A DNA stretch of 64,000 bases from Streptomyces sp. NBC_00341 (GTDB lineage Bacteria; Actinomycetota; Actinomycetes; Streptomycetales; Streptomycetaceae), in assembly GCF_041435055.1 (NCBI RefSeq), contig NZ_CP108002.1, positions 62,001-126,000 of the forward strand, read 5' to 3'. Position 1 is the stretch's first letter. The number at the start of each line of letters is the position of its first letter. The position numbers and the translations under genes were made by a program. Under the pieces are notes generated by a model, which saw only the letters and a program-made list of their open reading frames with translations, had not been told where the DNA came from and did not search any database. Positions 16,897 through 25,605 of this stretch are shown here, in pieces.

Positions 16897-17790
16897 ATGA
16901 AGAAAGTGAACTTCGCCGAGTTCGGCGGTCCGGACGTCCTGCGACTCATCGATGCCGAGGAGCCCCACGCCGGCCCCGGCCGGATACGCGTCGCCGTGAG
17001 GGCGGCGGGCGTGAACCCCGTCGACTGGCGGATCCGGGAAGGACAGGTTCTGGGCGCCCACCCGACCGAGTTGCCCGCCGGAGTCGGGCTGGACGCCGCC
17101 GGGGTCGTGGACGAGGTCGGTGAGGGCGTCGACGGGATCGAGATCGGCGACCACGTGTTCGGCGAGGGCTCCAGTACGTACGCCGAGTTCGCCGTCCTGT
17201 CAGCCTGGGCCCGGATGCCCGAGGGGCTGCCGTTCGAAGAGGCGGCCGGGTACCCCTCCGTGATGGAGACCGCGCTGCGCGTCATCCGCGAGGTCGGTGT
17301 GCTGCCGGGGCAGACGCTGCTGGTCAGCGGTGCGTCCGGGGGAGTCGGGTCGGCGGTGCTGCAGATCGCCCGCGACCGTGGCATCGCGGTGATCGGCACG
17401 GGAAGTGCTTCGTCCCAGGATTATCTGCGGGGCCTGGGCGCCCTCGCCACCACGTACGGCGAGGGCTGGGCCGAGCGGGTGCGGCAGCTCGGCCGGGTCG
17501 ACGCCGCTCTCGATCTGGCCGGTTCGGGAGTGATCCGCGAGCTCGTCGATCTGACGGGGGATCCGCAGAAGGTCGTCTCCATCGCCGATCTTCGCGCGCC
17601 GGAGTCCGGGGTCCGGTTCTCCGGCGTGGCCGGGAGCGTGCCGGAGGCGCTCGCCGAGGCCGCCCGTCTCATCGCGCGAGGGAAGCTCCACATCCCGGTC
17701 GAGAAGTCGTACACGCTCGCCGAGGCCGCAACGGCCCACATCGACAGCCAGGCCGGCCACACGCGCGGGCGTCGGGTCATGGTCGTCTGA
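16897..17790 (+). CDS. NADP-dependent quinone oxidoreductase-like MDR protein
   Basis: A 297-residue zinc-independent medium-chain reductase (quinone oxidoreductase/zeta-crystallin type). It starts MKKVNFAEFGGPDVLRLIDA, has GVNPVDWRIREG, and the NADPH-binding motif SGASGGVGSAVLQIA near residue 148. No zinc-ligand cysteines are present. The family reduces quinones or enones with NADPH. It is probably induced through the divergent TetR repressor, a common redox/xenobiotic-response arrangement in Streptomyces. Confidence 0.9.
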   Translation: MKKVNFAEFGGPDVLRLIDAEEPHAGPGRIRVAVRAAGVNPVDWRIREGQVLGAHPTELPAGVGLDAAGVVDEVGEGVDGIEIGDHVFGEGSSTYAEFAVLSAWARMPEGLPFEEAAGYPSVMETALRVIREVGVLPGQTLLVSGASGGVGSAVLQIARDRGIAVIGTGSASSQDYLRGLGALATTYGEGWAERVRQLGRVDAALDLAGSGVIRELVDLTGDPQKVVSIADLRAPESGVRFSGVAGSVPEALAEAARLIARGKLHIPVEKSYTLAEAATAHIDSQAGHTRGRRVMVV

Positions 17791-18228
17791 CCGGCTCCAC
17801 GCGCCAGCCGTGACCGGGAGGGGACGGGCACGGATGGGGACCTGGCGCGGTTGCGAGCCCGGTAGGCGAAGGTGCCCGGCGTACGCGGTGCACGCACGCC
17901 GGGCTCCACCTGGCCGTCTGCAGGCTCGAAGCCATCGAGCCGTTGGCCGAGTTCGGGTAGGGGCAGGGATCTCCTTGTGGATGCCCGGTTCAACGGCGGG
18001 ACGAGTGGGGAGCCGGCCAGGTGCCGGGGCGTCGGTGGCCCCGGTGCTGCGGCTGGCCGGTACCTGCGGCTGCCGGCCAGCGCGGCGAACACCTTTGGTG
18101 ACAGGGGAGCATGTGTGCTGGTGGTACGGCATGTCGGGCCGTTGTCGACCTGTTCCACGACATCTCAGCCCCTGACCCGCTCCCGCTGCTCCGTGCCTTG
18201 ATCAACTCACCTCGACATACCAACAAGA
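17791..18228. other. Intergenic region, no gene recognised
   Basis: About 440 bp of GC-rich sequence. Several long open frames exist in both directions because of composition, but none shows a domain, a plausible ribosome binding site or coding-like periodicity that I can defend. Confidence 0.5.
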
Positions 18229-18438
18229 TCAATGAGCAGAGTCCCCGCGCTCAGACTCCCACCTGGGGCCCGTCACGAAGCGGCTCAGCCGATAGGTGGC
18301 CGGCAGCGCCAGGCGCCCGCACAGCGTGTCGATCCGGATCATCGAATCGTCGACTCCTGCTTCTCGGATGTCGCGCAACCGTATGTGCAGCTCCGCCTGG
18401 TCCCGAGTCTCAACAATCACTTCCCACTCGGTGATCAT
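18229..18438 (-). CDS. Small hypothetical protein
   Basis: A 69-residue ORF beginning MITEWEVIVETRDQAELHIR, then LRDIREAGVDDSMIRIDTLC and GRLALPATYRLSRFVTGPRWE. Its amphipathic strand-helix-strand look and balanced charge differ from the shadow frames around it, so it may be a real small cytoplasmic protein. No family is known to me. It lies between two damaged loci and could be a fragment of a larger protein. Confidence 0.4.
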   Translation of the reverse strand: MITEWEVIVETRDQAELHIRLRDIREAGVDDSMIRIDTLCGRLALPATYRLSRFVTGPRWESERGDSAH

Positions 18439-18454
18439 TTGCCAGATCCACGGC

Positions 18455-18967
18455 CTAGTAGTCGGCGGAGTAGTTAAGGAAGTTGGCGACGGCGGGTACG
18501 GCGCGCCGACGTCCGAGTTTCTGCCGGAGGTCGTTGAGGGTGCTGGTGCCGCGTGGGGAGGTGACGCCTCCCAGGCGGGCGACGGCGCTGTGGGAGGCGT
18601 CTATGTCGCCGAGGGCGAGATGGGCCTCGGCGAGGCGTGCGAGGTAGATGGAGTGTCCGCGGGGGAGGGCGTCGCCGGTGCATGCCTCGCCCTCACTGCG
18701 GTGGGCGGTGGAGACGTCCTGGAAGTGCGTGAGGGATTGGCGGCGGTTGCCAAGGTTGAGGGCGGAGCTGCCCAGGAGCCGGTGGGTTTCGCCGAGGCCC
18801 CTGTTACCTACGGCATGGTCCGTGCGCACATCGCTACTTTGCGCGGGGCTCCATCCGGGCCGCCGCCCCGGCCGCCGACGGTGCGGCAGGTGACCGGCTG
18901 GATCACTCGGCATCCCGCGACTCTGACCGAGGTAGACCGCGCCGGGGTTGGAGCTGAAGCCGGTCAC
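18455..18967 (-). pseudogene. C-terminal TPR fragment of a Streptomyces regulator
   Basis: From about residue 62 on, this frame reads HRLLGSSALNLGNRRQSLTH, then SIYLARLAEAHLALGDIDAS and GGVTSPRGTSTLNDLRQKL. This is the tetratricopeptide C-terminus typical of long actinobacterial HTH-plus-TPR regulators. The upstream part is not homologous and the N-terminal DNA-binding domain is absent, so it is a remnant. Confidence 0.5.
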
Positions 18968-19159
18968 ACCTCTACATGGAGGAACTCACCACGCGAAGAG
19001 CGGCGATACGTCCCAGGCTGGGGCCGGTCCGGGCCTTCCCTCAACACCCACTGCGCGTGGGTTGCCAGGCCAGGTACGCCCGTTGTCAGTGCCGTGCAGC
19101 AGAATCCGCTTCACTGACTCCGTCGTGGCCACGGCACCCGGTACGAGAAGAGGACCCCT

Positions 19160-21103
19160 GTGCGTTATCTGCTCCAGTTCGACCGTCTCCATCCGGACGA
19201 ACAGCTGACGTCCCCGTCGGGGAGGTTCGTGCTGCGCTGCGACTCGGCAGGTGTCGCCGTGGTCACGGACACCGACCGCGACCGGGTCGTCTGGCGGGCG
19301 GGTGCGGCCGGACGACTGCTGCTCGGACACGGCTACGAGGTCGTCGTAGAGGCCGGGGAGGACTACGAGACGGTCTGGCGCTCGGGCTTCGCCATGCCCG
19401 GTGCGCGGTACCTGATCCTCACGGACTCCGGCGAGCTGGAACTCGTGGACGGCTCGCACGTTCGGGTGGCCAACATACGCACCGGCCCCATCCACGCTGT
19501 GCCCCTCGGGGATGCGGCGCCCGCGGCTGCCATCACCGCGGATGCGTATCTCGTCCGCGACGGGAAGATCCGCCGGACCGTGGCCCGTGAGCAGGACGGA
19601 TGGCTGAGGATCTGTGAGAGCTGGACGGGCGGGGGCGGAAGCTATGCGCTGACCAGTCCTCTGGTCGACTGGCTGGAGCAGGAAGGCACCGTGCTGACCT
19701 GGCGCCTGCACATGGCGGGCGGTTCGAAATCCAAAGGCTGGATGCTGTGCCTGGTCGACTCCGACGGCACGGTCCTGTGGCACGAGGGCACCCAACGCCC
19801 TCATGAACCGGTCCCCCTGGGAACGCCCTACGCCTACGGCGGACCCGCGCTGGAGGCGGGAGGGCGCCTGCGTAACCAGTCTCTGACGTCTCCCGCCGGT
19901 ACCCACACTCTGGTCCACCAGGGCAACGGTGACCTGGCTCTGTACTGTCACACCGAGGATCGTGCCGTGTGGACTACCGGCACCGAATGGGTGGACGGTG
20001 GATGGGCCGAGCTCTCCGAGAACGGCGACCTGTCGGTCCGTAACACCCACGGCGCCCGGGTGTGGAGCTCTGCCACGGCCGGTTCAGGGGCCCGCCGCCT
20101 CGTGGTCCGTGACAACGGTCGTGCCGAACTCCTCGACATGGACGGCCGGTCGATGTGGTCGACAGGCACACACACGTCATGCGACGGTCCCGCTGTCGAC
20201 ACCCCGCGGGGCGCGGTGCTGCGCCGGGGGCAGACGCTCGGACGGCACTCCCTCACCTCCCCCGACGGAAGCACGGTGCTTGGGCACTGGGACGAACGGC
20301 GTCTCGTGCTGTTCGGGGCGAACCACACCTGGCTCTGGTACGCGCACCTCGGCGAGACGGCCCGGCCAGGACTGCACCTTGACGAGGACGGCATGCTGCG
20401 CGTTCTTGACGACGAAAGCTCTCCGCTGGGTGGGCCGGCCGACGAACTGCGTGTAGAGGAAGGCGAAGTGATCCTGTGCCGTGCCGACGGCACCGTCGTC
20501 TGGCGCAACGGCGAGGCGGTGGCCGAGCCCACCGTCGTTCCGGAGGAGCCGGCCGAGGACTTCGAGGCATGGATGGAGGAACTGACAGGCCAGGTCAGTT
20601 ACTGTGCGACCGTCGTGCACGACACGACGCCCGACGAAGCCCTGACCCGGCTGGGAGCGGACCCGGCGGGCATCCGCACCGGCACCTGGAACGACCTTCG
20701 CACCCAGAGCGAGATCGACGGCGCCAGCGTGGAGGACGTGCGTGTGGCCGCGTTCGCCCTTGGCCCGCACACCCTGGTCGTCGAGGACAACGGCCTGTTG
20801 GGAATCGGTAGCCCGGCGCTGTCCCAGGGCACTTTCGCGGTCTCCAACTACAGCAGTGTCAACGCGGACACCTACTTCGTGGTCCACCGCGACGGCGAGA
20901 CGGTCGCCGACCACTCCGACAACGGCAGTGAGGAGCCGACCACACCAGAGGTCGAGGCGGCCATGGCAGCGATGGGCTCAGACGACCCGCTGGACGCCGC
21001 CTTCCAGGACGGCCTCGAACTCCTCTGCCGGACGGCGGGCGTCCGCCCGACGGTCGCGGACGTGACAGGGGAAGCCCGGTTCACGATCATTGCGGCGCCC
21101 TGA
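19160..21103 (+). CDS. Large protein with bulb-type (B-lectin-like) repeats and a DUF6461-like C-terminus
   Basis: 647 residues with no signal peptide. The N-terminal two thirds carries repeated beta units of the monocot mannose-binding lectin kind: DEQLTSPSGRFVLRCDSAG...VVWRAG, NQSLTSPAGTHTLVHQGNGD...AVWTTG, RHSLTSPDGSTVLGHWDERR, and several ...DNGRAELLDMDG-type strands ending in VWSS/MWSTG. The canonical QxDxNxVxY sugar site is only partly kept. From about residue 470 (EDFEAWMEELTGQVSYCATV) to the end it matches the DUF6461-type domain. GTG 19160 follows AGAAGAGGA. It is probably a cytoplasmic or unconventionally exported carbohydrate-binding protein; the role is unknown. Confidence 0.72.
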   Translation: MRYLLQFDRLHPDEQLTSPSGRFVLRCDSAGVAVVTDTDRDRVVWRAGAAGRLLLGHGYEVVVEAGEDYETVWRSGFAMPGARYLILTDSGELELVDGSHVRVANIRTGPIHAVPLGDAAPAAAITADAYLVRDGKIRRTVAREQDGWLRICESWTGGGGSYALTSPLVDWLEQEGTVLTWRLHMAGGSKSKGWMLCLVDSDGTVLWHEGTQRPHEPVPLGTPYAYGGPALEAGGRLRNQSLTSPAGTHTLVHQGNGDLALYCHTEDRAVWTTGTEWVDGGWAELSENGDLSVRNTHGARVWSSATAGSGARRLVVRDNGRAELLDMDGRSMWSTGTHTSCDGPAVDTPRGAVLRRGQTLGRHSLTSPDGSTVLGHWDERRLVLFGANHTWLWYAHLGETARPGLHLDEDGMLRVLDDESSPLGGPADELRVEEGEVILCRADGTVVWRNGEAVAEPTVVPEEPAEDFEAWMEELTGQVSYCATVVHDTTPDEALTRLGADPAGIRTGTWNDLRTQSEIDGASVEDVRVAAFALGPHTLVVEDNGLLGIGSPALSQGTFAVSNYSSVNADTYFVVHRDGETVADHSDNGSEEPTTPEVEAAMAAMGSDDPLDAAFQDGLELLCRTAGVRPTVADVTGEARFTIIAAP

Positions 21104-21276
21104 ACAAGGCACCGGATCATCCAGAGCACGGACAGCCTCACCTCCGCTCACGGGGAGCAGGATCCGGCGGTCCAGCGATCGCACAGCAACCGACCCTGCC
21201 CTGGCGGCTGATAGATCATTTGCGGGACAGCCCTTAGACATCGCTTCTTATGGCGTGCATGCTCGTTGGTCTGTGC

Positions 21277-21930
21277 ATGACGGGTCTGGTTGAGCGGTTG
21301 GTGCCGGATGAGTTGTAGGTGTTGTTCCGGCGGGTGGTGCCGCCTACGGAGGTGAGGCGTCCGCAGGGTGGGGGTCGGCGTCGGGACGGCGATCGTGAAG
21401 TCCTGGCCGCGATCGTCTTCGTGGCTACCTCGGGCTGTACGTGGAGGCAGCTCCCGCCGGTGTTCGGCCCGGCCTGGCAGACGGTCTATCGGCGGTTCGC
21501 CCAGTGGACCGCGGATCGGGTTCGGGCCCGGCTCCACCCTGTGGTCCTGGACGAACTGGGGGCGCGGGGTGAGCTGGACTGGTCGCGGTGCGCGATCGAC
21601 TCGGTCAGCGTTCGGGCGGCAAAAGGGGGCTTCTGACGGGACCGAATCCGACCGATCGCGGCAAGTTGGGATCGAGAATCCATCTGGTCACCGACCGGAA
21701 CGGACAAGGGCTACGACTATGACCACCTGCGGCGATGGCTCTGCAAGCGCGGCATAGGCCCCCGCATTGCCCGGAAGGGCGTCGAGTCCTCCGCCCGGCA
21801 CCGCTGGGTCGTAAAGCGATCCGTTTCCTGGCTGGCCGGCTGCCGTCGCCTGCACCGCCGCTACGAATGCAGGCCCGAGCACTTCCTCGCCTTCGTCGGC
21901 ATAGCCGCGCCCCTTATCTGTCACCGCCGA
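21277..21930 (+). pseudogene. IS5-family transposase pseudogene
   Basis: Starts MTGLVERLVPDEL, then a TAG, then VLFRRVVPPTEVRRPQGGGR, IVFVATSGCTWRQLPPVFGP and CAIDSVSVRAAKGG (first catalytic Asp). A frameshift follows (GPNPTDRGKLGSRIHLVTDR). A deletion then joins directly to the C-terminus KGYDYDHLRRWLCKRGIGPR and VVKRSVSWLAGCRRLHRRYE. It has therefore suffered a nonsense codon, a frameshift and loss of the middle of the DDE domain. It is inactive, unlike the intact IS5-type copy at 48.4 kb. Confidence 0.85.
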
Positions 21931-21986
21931 CTCGGGAGGCCGCCGAGCCGCCCGCAGGAGCCAGTCGACCGCCCTTCGGGGGCTGG

Positions 21987-22214
21987 TCAGTCGCGGCGGG
22001 GGCCGATGACGGAGGCCCCGTCGTGCACGGTGATCGCCAGGGCCGGGCAGATGTCGGCCGCGTCCAGGACCCGTTCGTCCGGCTCGGTCCCCTCGGCCCG
22101 CACGCGGGCGCGCTCACCGTCCAGTGCGAACACCTCCGGAACTGTTCCGGCGCACATCCCGGAACCCTGGCAGAGCTTCGGGTCGACGCGTACGTTCCAG
22201 GTCACGGCGCTCAC
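21987..22214 (-). CDS. Single-cluster ferredoxin, P450 electron donor
   Basis: 75 residues: VSAVTWNVRVDPKLCQGSGM, CAGTVPEVFALD...and ADICPALAITV. Three cysteines in the CxxxxxC...C arrangement fit a 3Fe-4S ferredoxin like those paired with Streptomyces CYP105 enzymes. The GTG start overlaps the P450 stop by 4 bp (GTGA), so the two proteins are made together. It passes electrons from a ferredoxin reductase to the P450. Confidence 0.92.
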   Translation of the reverse strand: MSAVTWNVRVDPKLCQGSGMCAGTVPEVFALDGERARVRAEGTEPDERVLDAADICPALAITVHDGASVIGPRRD

Positions 22215-23401
22215 CACTCCACCGGCATGACGCGCGGACCGCGCACCAGCATCTCGGACTTCCAGGTGACATCGCCCGCCAGGCGAAGTTCCGGGAAGCC
22301 CGCGATGAGGGCGGACAGCGCCTCCTGGAGTTCCAGCCGGGCCAGCGGGGCGCCCAGGCAGTGGTGGACCCCATGGCCGAATCCGAGGTGCTGGTTGCCC
22401 TCCCGGGCGACGTCGAGCACGCCCGGGGCGGTGAACCGCAGCGCGTCGCGGTTGGCGGCGCCCACCGCGACCAGGACGGGGCTGCCCGCGTGGACCAGTG
22501 TTCCGCCGACCTCGATGTCCTCGGTGGCGTACCGGGGCTGGCCTGCCCCGCTGCCCAGGGGCACGAAGCGGAGCAGCTCCTCCACGGCGCTCGGTACGAG
22601 CTCCGGCTCGGCCCGGAGCCTGGCCAGCTGGTCCGGGTGGTCCAGGAGGGTGAGGACGAAGTTGGGGATCTGGGACGCGGTGGTCTCGTGCCCCGCTACC
22701 AGGACGGCGACGCAGAGATCGATGAGTTCCAGTTCCGAGAGCCGGTCGCCGCCGTCGCGGGCCTCGATGAGGGCCGTCATCAGGTCGTCCTGCGGCTCCT
22801 GGCGGTGGAGCTCGATCAACCCGGCCATGTAGGAACGGAGTTCGGCGCGGCTCGCGTCGAACTCCTCGGCGGTGAGCGAGCTGGTCGACAGCGCGTCGTC
22901 GCTCCACACGCGGAACCGCGGCCGGTCCTCGGTGGGCACGCCCAGCATCCGGCAGATCACGGCGACCGGCAGCGGCAGCGCGAAGAGGTCGACCAGATCG
23001 GCGGGCGGTCCGGCCGTCCTCATCCCGTCGAGCAGGCCGGCGGTCAGCTCGCGGACCTGGGGGCGCAGCTTCTCGACCTGGCGGACGGTGAACGCCTTGG
23101 CGACCAGGGAGCGCAGCCGGGTGTGGTCCGGCGGGTCCATGCCGAGGATTCCGCCGTCGCGCTGCCCCTCGGACTGACGGGGCTCGTCGTGCGAGGCGGC
23201 CGCCGCCCGGCTGAAGCGCTGGTCACCGAGGACCAGCCGGGCATCGGCGTAGCGCGTGACCAGCCAGGCCGGTTCTCCGTACGGCAACTGGACCCTCAAG
23301 AGGCCCGATCGGTCGCGGACGCGCTCATAGGCATCGGAGAGCTGGAGTCCGTCAGGGGTGTTGAAGGGGTAGGCAAGGGGCGCGATATCTGCGGTCGTCA
23401 C
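22211..23401 (-). CDS. Cytochrome P450 (CYP105-like)
   Basis: 396-residue soluble bacterial P450 monooxygenase. The I-helix oxygen motif AGHETT, the K-helix EELLR and the haem loop FGHGVHHCLGAPLAR with ligand Cys348 are all present. A ferredoxin follows in the same operon. A 22-bp perfect palindrome lies 13 bp upstream of the start, shared with a divergent TetR gene, so expression is probably repressed by that regulator. The substrate is unknown; the TetR/P450/ferredoxin layout suggests xenobiotic or secondary-metabolite hydroxylation. Confidence 0.94.
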   Translation of the reverse strand: MTTADIAPLAYPFNTPDGLQLSDAYERVRDRSGLLRVQLPYGEPAWLVTRYADARLVLGDQRFSRAAAASHDEPRQSEGQRDGGILGMDPPDHTRLRSLVAKAFTVRQVEKLRPQVRELTAGLLDGMRTAGPPADLVDLFALPLPVAVICRMLGVPTEDRPRFRVWSDDALSTSSLTAEEFDASRAELRSYMAGLIELHRQEPQDDLMTALIEARDGGDRLSELELIDLCVAVLVAGHETTASQIPNFVLTLLDHPDQLARLRAEPELVPSAVEELLRFVPLGSGAGQPRYATEDIEVGGTLVHAGSPVLVAVGAANRDALRFTAPGVLDVAREGNQHLGFGHGVHHCLGAPLARLELQEALSALIAGFPELRLAGDVTWKSEMLVRGPRVMPVEW

Positions 23402-23413
23402 TGCGGCCTCCCG

Positions 23414-23435
23414 GTTGTAAGCAGCTGCTTACAAC
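23414..23435. promoter_or_regulatory. Perfect 22-bp operator palindrome upstream of P450
   Basis: Arms GTTGTAAGCAG (23414-23424) and CTGCTTACAAC (23425-23435) are exact reverse complements with no spacer. It lies between the P450 and its divergent TetR gene, as expected for the TetR binding site. Confidence 0.75.
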
Positions 23436-23513
23436 GGTAGGAGCGTCCTCCGAGAGCAGTCAACAACGCTTTACAGCCGTTATCCTGACGGGCCGTCCGA
23501 GAGGAATCCCGCC

Positions 23514-24131
23514 ATGGAATCCGGTTCCGCACCGCCGCCCGAAGAGCGCCGCAGGGATGCCCGGGCCACCCGTCGCCGCCTTCTGGAGGCGGCCCGTGAC
23601 CTGTTCGCGGAGCGGGGCTACGAGGGGACGACGGTCCGGAGCATCGCCGCGCTGGCCGGGGTCAACCAGGCCCTGCTGTTCCGGTATTTCGGCTCGAAAC
23701 GGGGTTTGCTGACGGAAGTCGTCGCTCTCGGCGGGCTGGAGCAGTTGCGCGAGACGCCGCCCGAGGAGCTTTTCGAGACCGCCCTGCGCTCGATGCTGAC
23801 CCGGAGCGCGGAGGGGGCGGAGGACCGTTCCCTGGAGGTCTATCTGCGCTCGGTGGGGCGTGGCGACGAGGCAGCCGGAACCCTGCGGGAGCTGGGGGAG
23901 GAGTACCGGAGTGCGCTGGCCGGGCTCTCCGGTGCCCCGGACGCGGTGCTGCGGGCGGATCTCGCCATGGCCTGGCTGCTGGGGATCGGGCTGATGCGGA
24001 CGGTCGTCGCGCGGGAACCGCTGGCAGGTGCCGAGCCGGACGACGTCTGCCGTCTCGTCCTCGGCACGCTCGGCCATCTGTGGTCCGCGACGCCGGGCGA
24101 CGGCGAGGTGCGGAAAGGTCCCGGGGCGTAG
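23514..24131 (+). CDS. TetR family regulator of the P450 operon
   Basis: 205 residues with a TetR helix-turn-helix ([20 protein letters not shown], then [27 protein letters not shown]) and a helical ligand-binding domain. It diverges from the cytochrome P450 gene across 112 bp containing a perfect 22-bp palindrome, so local repression with small-molecule release is the likely mode. Confidence 0.92.
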   Translation: MESGSAPPPEERRRDARATRRRLLEAARDLFAERGYEGTTVRSIAALAGVNQALLFRYFGSKRGLLTEVVALGGLEQLRETPPEELFETALRSMLTRSAEGAEDRSLEVYLRSVGRGDEAAGTLRELGEEYRSALAGLSGAPDAVLRADLAMAWLLGIGLMRTVVAREPLAGAEPDDVCRLVLGTLGHLWSATPGDGEVRKGPGA

Positions 24132-24561
24132 GCACCCTTGTCCGCGGCCCGACCATCATGACCGACGTCCGTCCACTTGCGCCCGGTTGACCGCGAGCGG
24201 CGATGCGGTGCCGGGCACAGGCGGCGTCCGCGGCCGCTGCGTCTCCGCGCACCGGACTCCCGCCCAGTGCCGGGCTCTGGCGGCTGTCGGCATCCATTGA
24301 TGCGGTCCGGCGCCCCCGGGGCAGTGGCGCAGGTTTCTACCGTGGGGGCCGGTCCGGCCGGTTGAGGGCGTGCAGACGCATGCGCAGCAGCGCAATGACT
24401 TATTTTCCCTACTTGGTGCTGAGGCCGGGAACGGTATAGCGCGGATTACTGGGAAAACGCCATGACACTCCTTGGCCGGTAGAATGGCGTCATTTCCACT
24501 TCCCTCTCCCGTCTGATCCATAACCAAGCAGTCTGTGTCACTGCGGCGGAACTGCGGGGGA
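24132..24561. other. Intergenic region, no gene recognised
   Basis: About 430 bp between a TetR gene and the convergent end of the DUF4383 gene. A short A/T-richer stretch near 24390-24420 stands out, but I find no gene, clear promoter or terminator to name. Confidence 0.5.
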
Positions 24562-25140
24562 TCAGTTGTTGGTCGACGGGTGCGACCGGACCGTTCTGCT
24601 GGCTCGGCTGCGGGCTGAGTGGTTCGTACGGAGGTGCCGCCCTGGAGACGCGCCGACGACGGAGAGATTCGGTCGCGGCTGGCGTGGATGACGGCGCTGC
24701 CAGTACGGGTTGTCGTGGGAAAGCTTGCTGGAGACGCGGCCGTACATACCGAAGGTCAGAATGACCAGCCCCATGATGAAGCTGAAGATGACGTTGGTCA
24801 TGCCGAAGTCGAGGAAGTTCGCCGGCCGGTCCAGAACGAAAATGTGCGCGAATCCGCTGAGCAGGAACAGTGTGCCCACTGTCATGTTCAGCGTGGACGC
24901 CGTGTTGCCGCCGACGAAAGCTCCTGCGATGAGGGCGAGTCCTACTACGAGTGAGATGGCGCTGAGGGAGGTGTTCGACGTCATGCCGGCGATCCGGTCA
25001 CCGCTGGTGCTGAACGGGCTGAGTGTATCGGCGAAACCCAGGGCGGCGAAGAGAAGCAGGATCAGACCACACACGGCGGACCCCCAACGGTAGACGACCG
25101 CCAGCCGGTGATCGACGGGAAGTTCATCGCTCAATTTCAT
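24562..25140 (-). CDS. DUF4383 family membrane protein
   Basis: 192 residues opening MKLSDELPVDHRLAVVYRWG, the hallmark of DUF4383, with four transmembrane helices (about residues 18-38, 58-78, 83-103, 113-133) and a basic, disordered C-terminal tail of about 55 residues. The family is widespread in actinobacteria with no assigned function. GAAGGAGAT lies before the ATG. It diverges from crtE and could share light- or stress-controlled promoter DNA with it (inference from position only). Confidence 0.85.
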   Translation of the reverse strand: MKLSDELPVDHRLAVVYRWGSAVCGLILLLFAALGFADTLSPFSTSGDRIAGMTSNTSLSAISLVVGLALIAGAFVGGNTASTLNMTVGTLFLLSGFAHIFVLDRPANFLDFGMTNVIFSFIMGLVILTFGMYGRVSSKLSHDNPYWQRRHPRQPRPNLSVVGASPGRHLRTNHSARSRASRTVRSHPSTNN

Positions 25141-25304
25141 GACTCATCTCCTTCGCTGTCACGTGCCGGTCGTGAACCGTCGTCCAGTTGTGGGGGCGAC
25201 GCCCGGTCTCTGCGTCCTGCGGGATCAATACCGGCTTCCGCATCACGATGGATGCAGAGGTATTCGAGTGTGTGCAGTGCGTGAATTGGAAGGCTGAGCT
25301 TCAT
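25137..25304 (-). CDS. Possible short upstream ORF coupled to the DUF4383 gene
   Basis: A 55-codon ORF (MKLSLPIHALHTLEYLCIHR...) whose stop overlaps the DUF4383 start as ATGA. No clear ribosome binding site precedes it and no family is recognised. The DUF4383 ribosome binding site lies inside it. It may be a leader peptide or chance. Confidence 0.3.
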   Translation of the reverse strand: MKLSLPIHALHTLEYLCIHRDAEAGIDPAGRRDRASPPQLDDGSRPARDSEGDES

Positions 25305-25605
25305 GACGGGGAGGGTCTGTTCGGACGGTGATGGGTGAGAGCGCATATGAACGGCTGGGGAGAGGGCGCGGTCCGGCCGTATATGGCTGTGCCCGGGGCC
25401 TGAATCACCCGAGCGGGTCAGTGGGCGGACGGAGTTGCGTGTCCGGGTCGCGGGAACGCGCGCCACTGCCTGAACTTGTGGTCCTCTCGTACGGCCGGTC
25501 GGCCCTATCCGTAGCCGGAAATTCGTTATTCAGTGCATCCGAACGCCTCGCAGCACGGAATGAGGAGTGGGAGTGCACCGAACCCGCCGACCGGAGGACA
25601 TGGTG
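25305..25605. promoter_or_regulatory. Upstream region of the crtEIBV operon
   Basis: About 300 bp before crtE without a convincing gene. In S. coelicolor the crt genes depend on the light-induced sigma factor LitS (established knowledge). I could not identify a matching -35/-10 pair with confidence, and no litS/litR genes are in this window. Confidence 0.35.
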
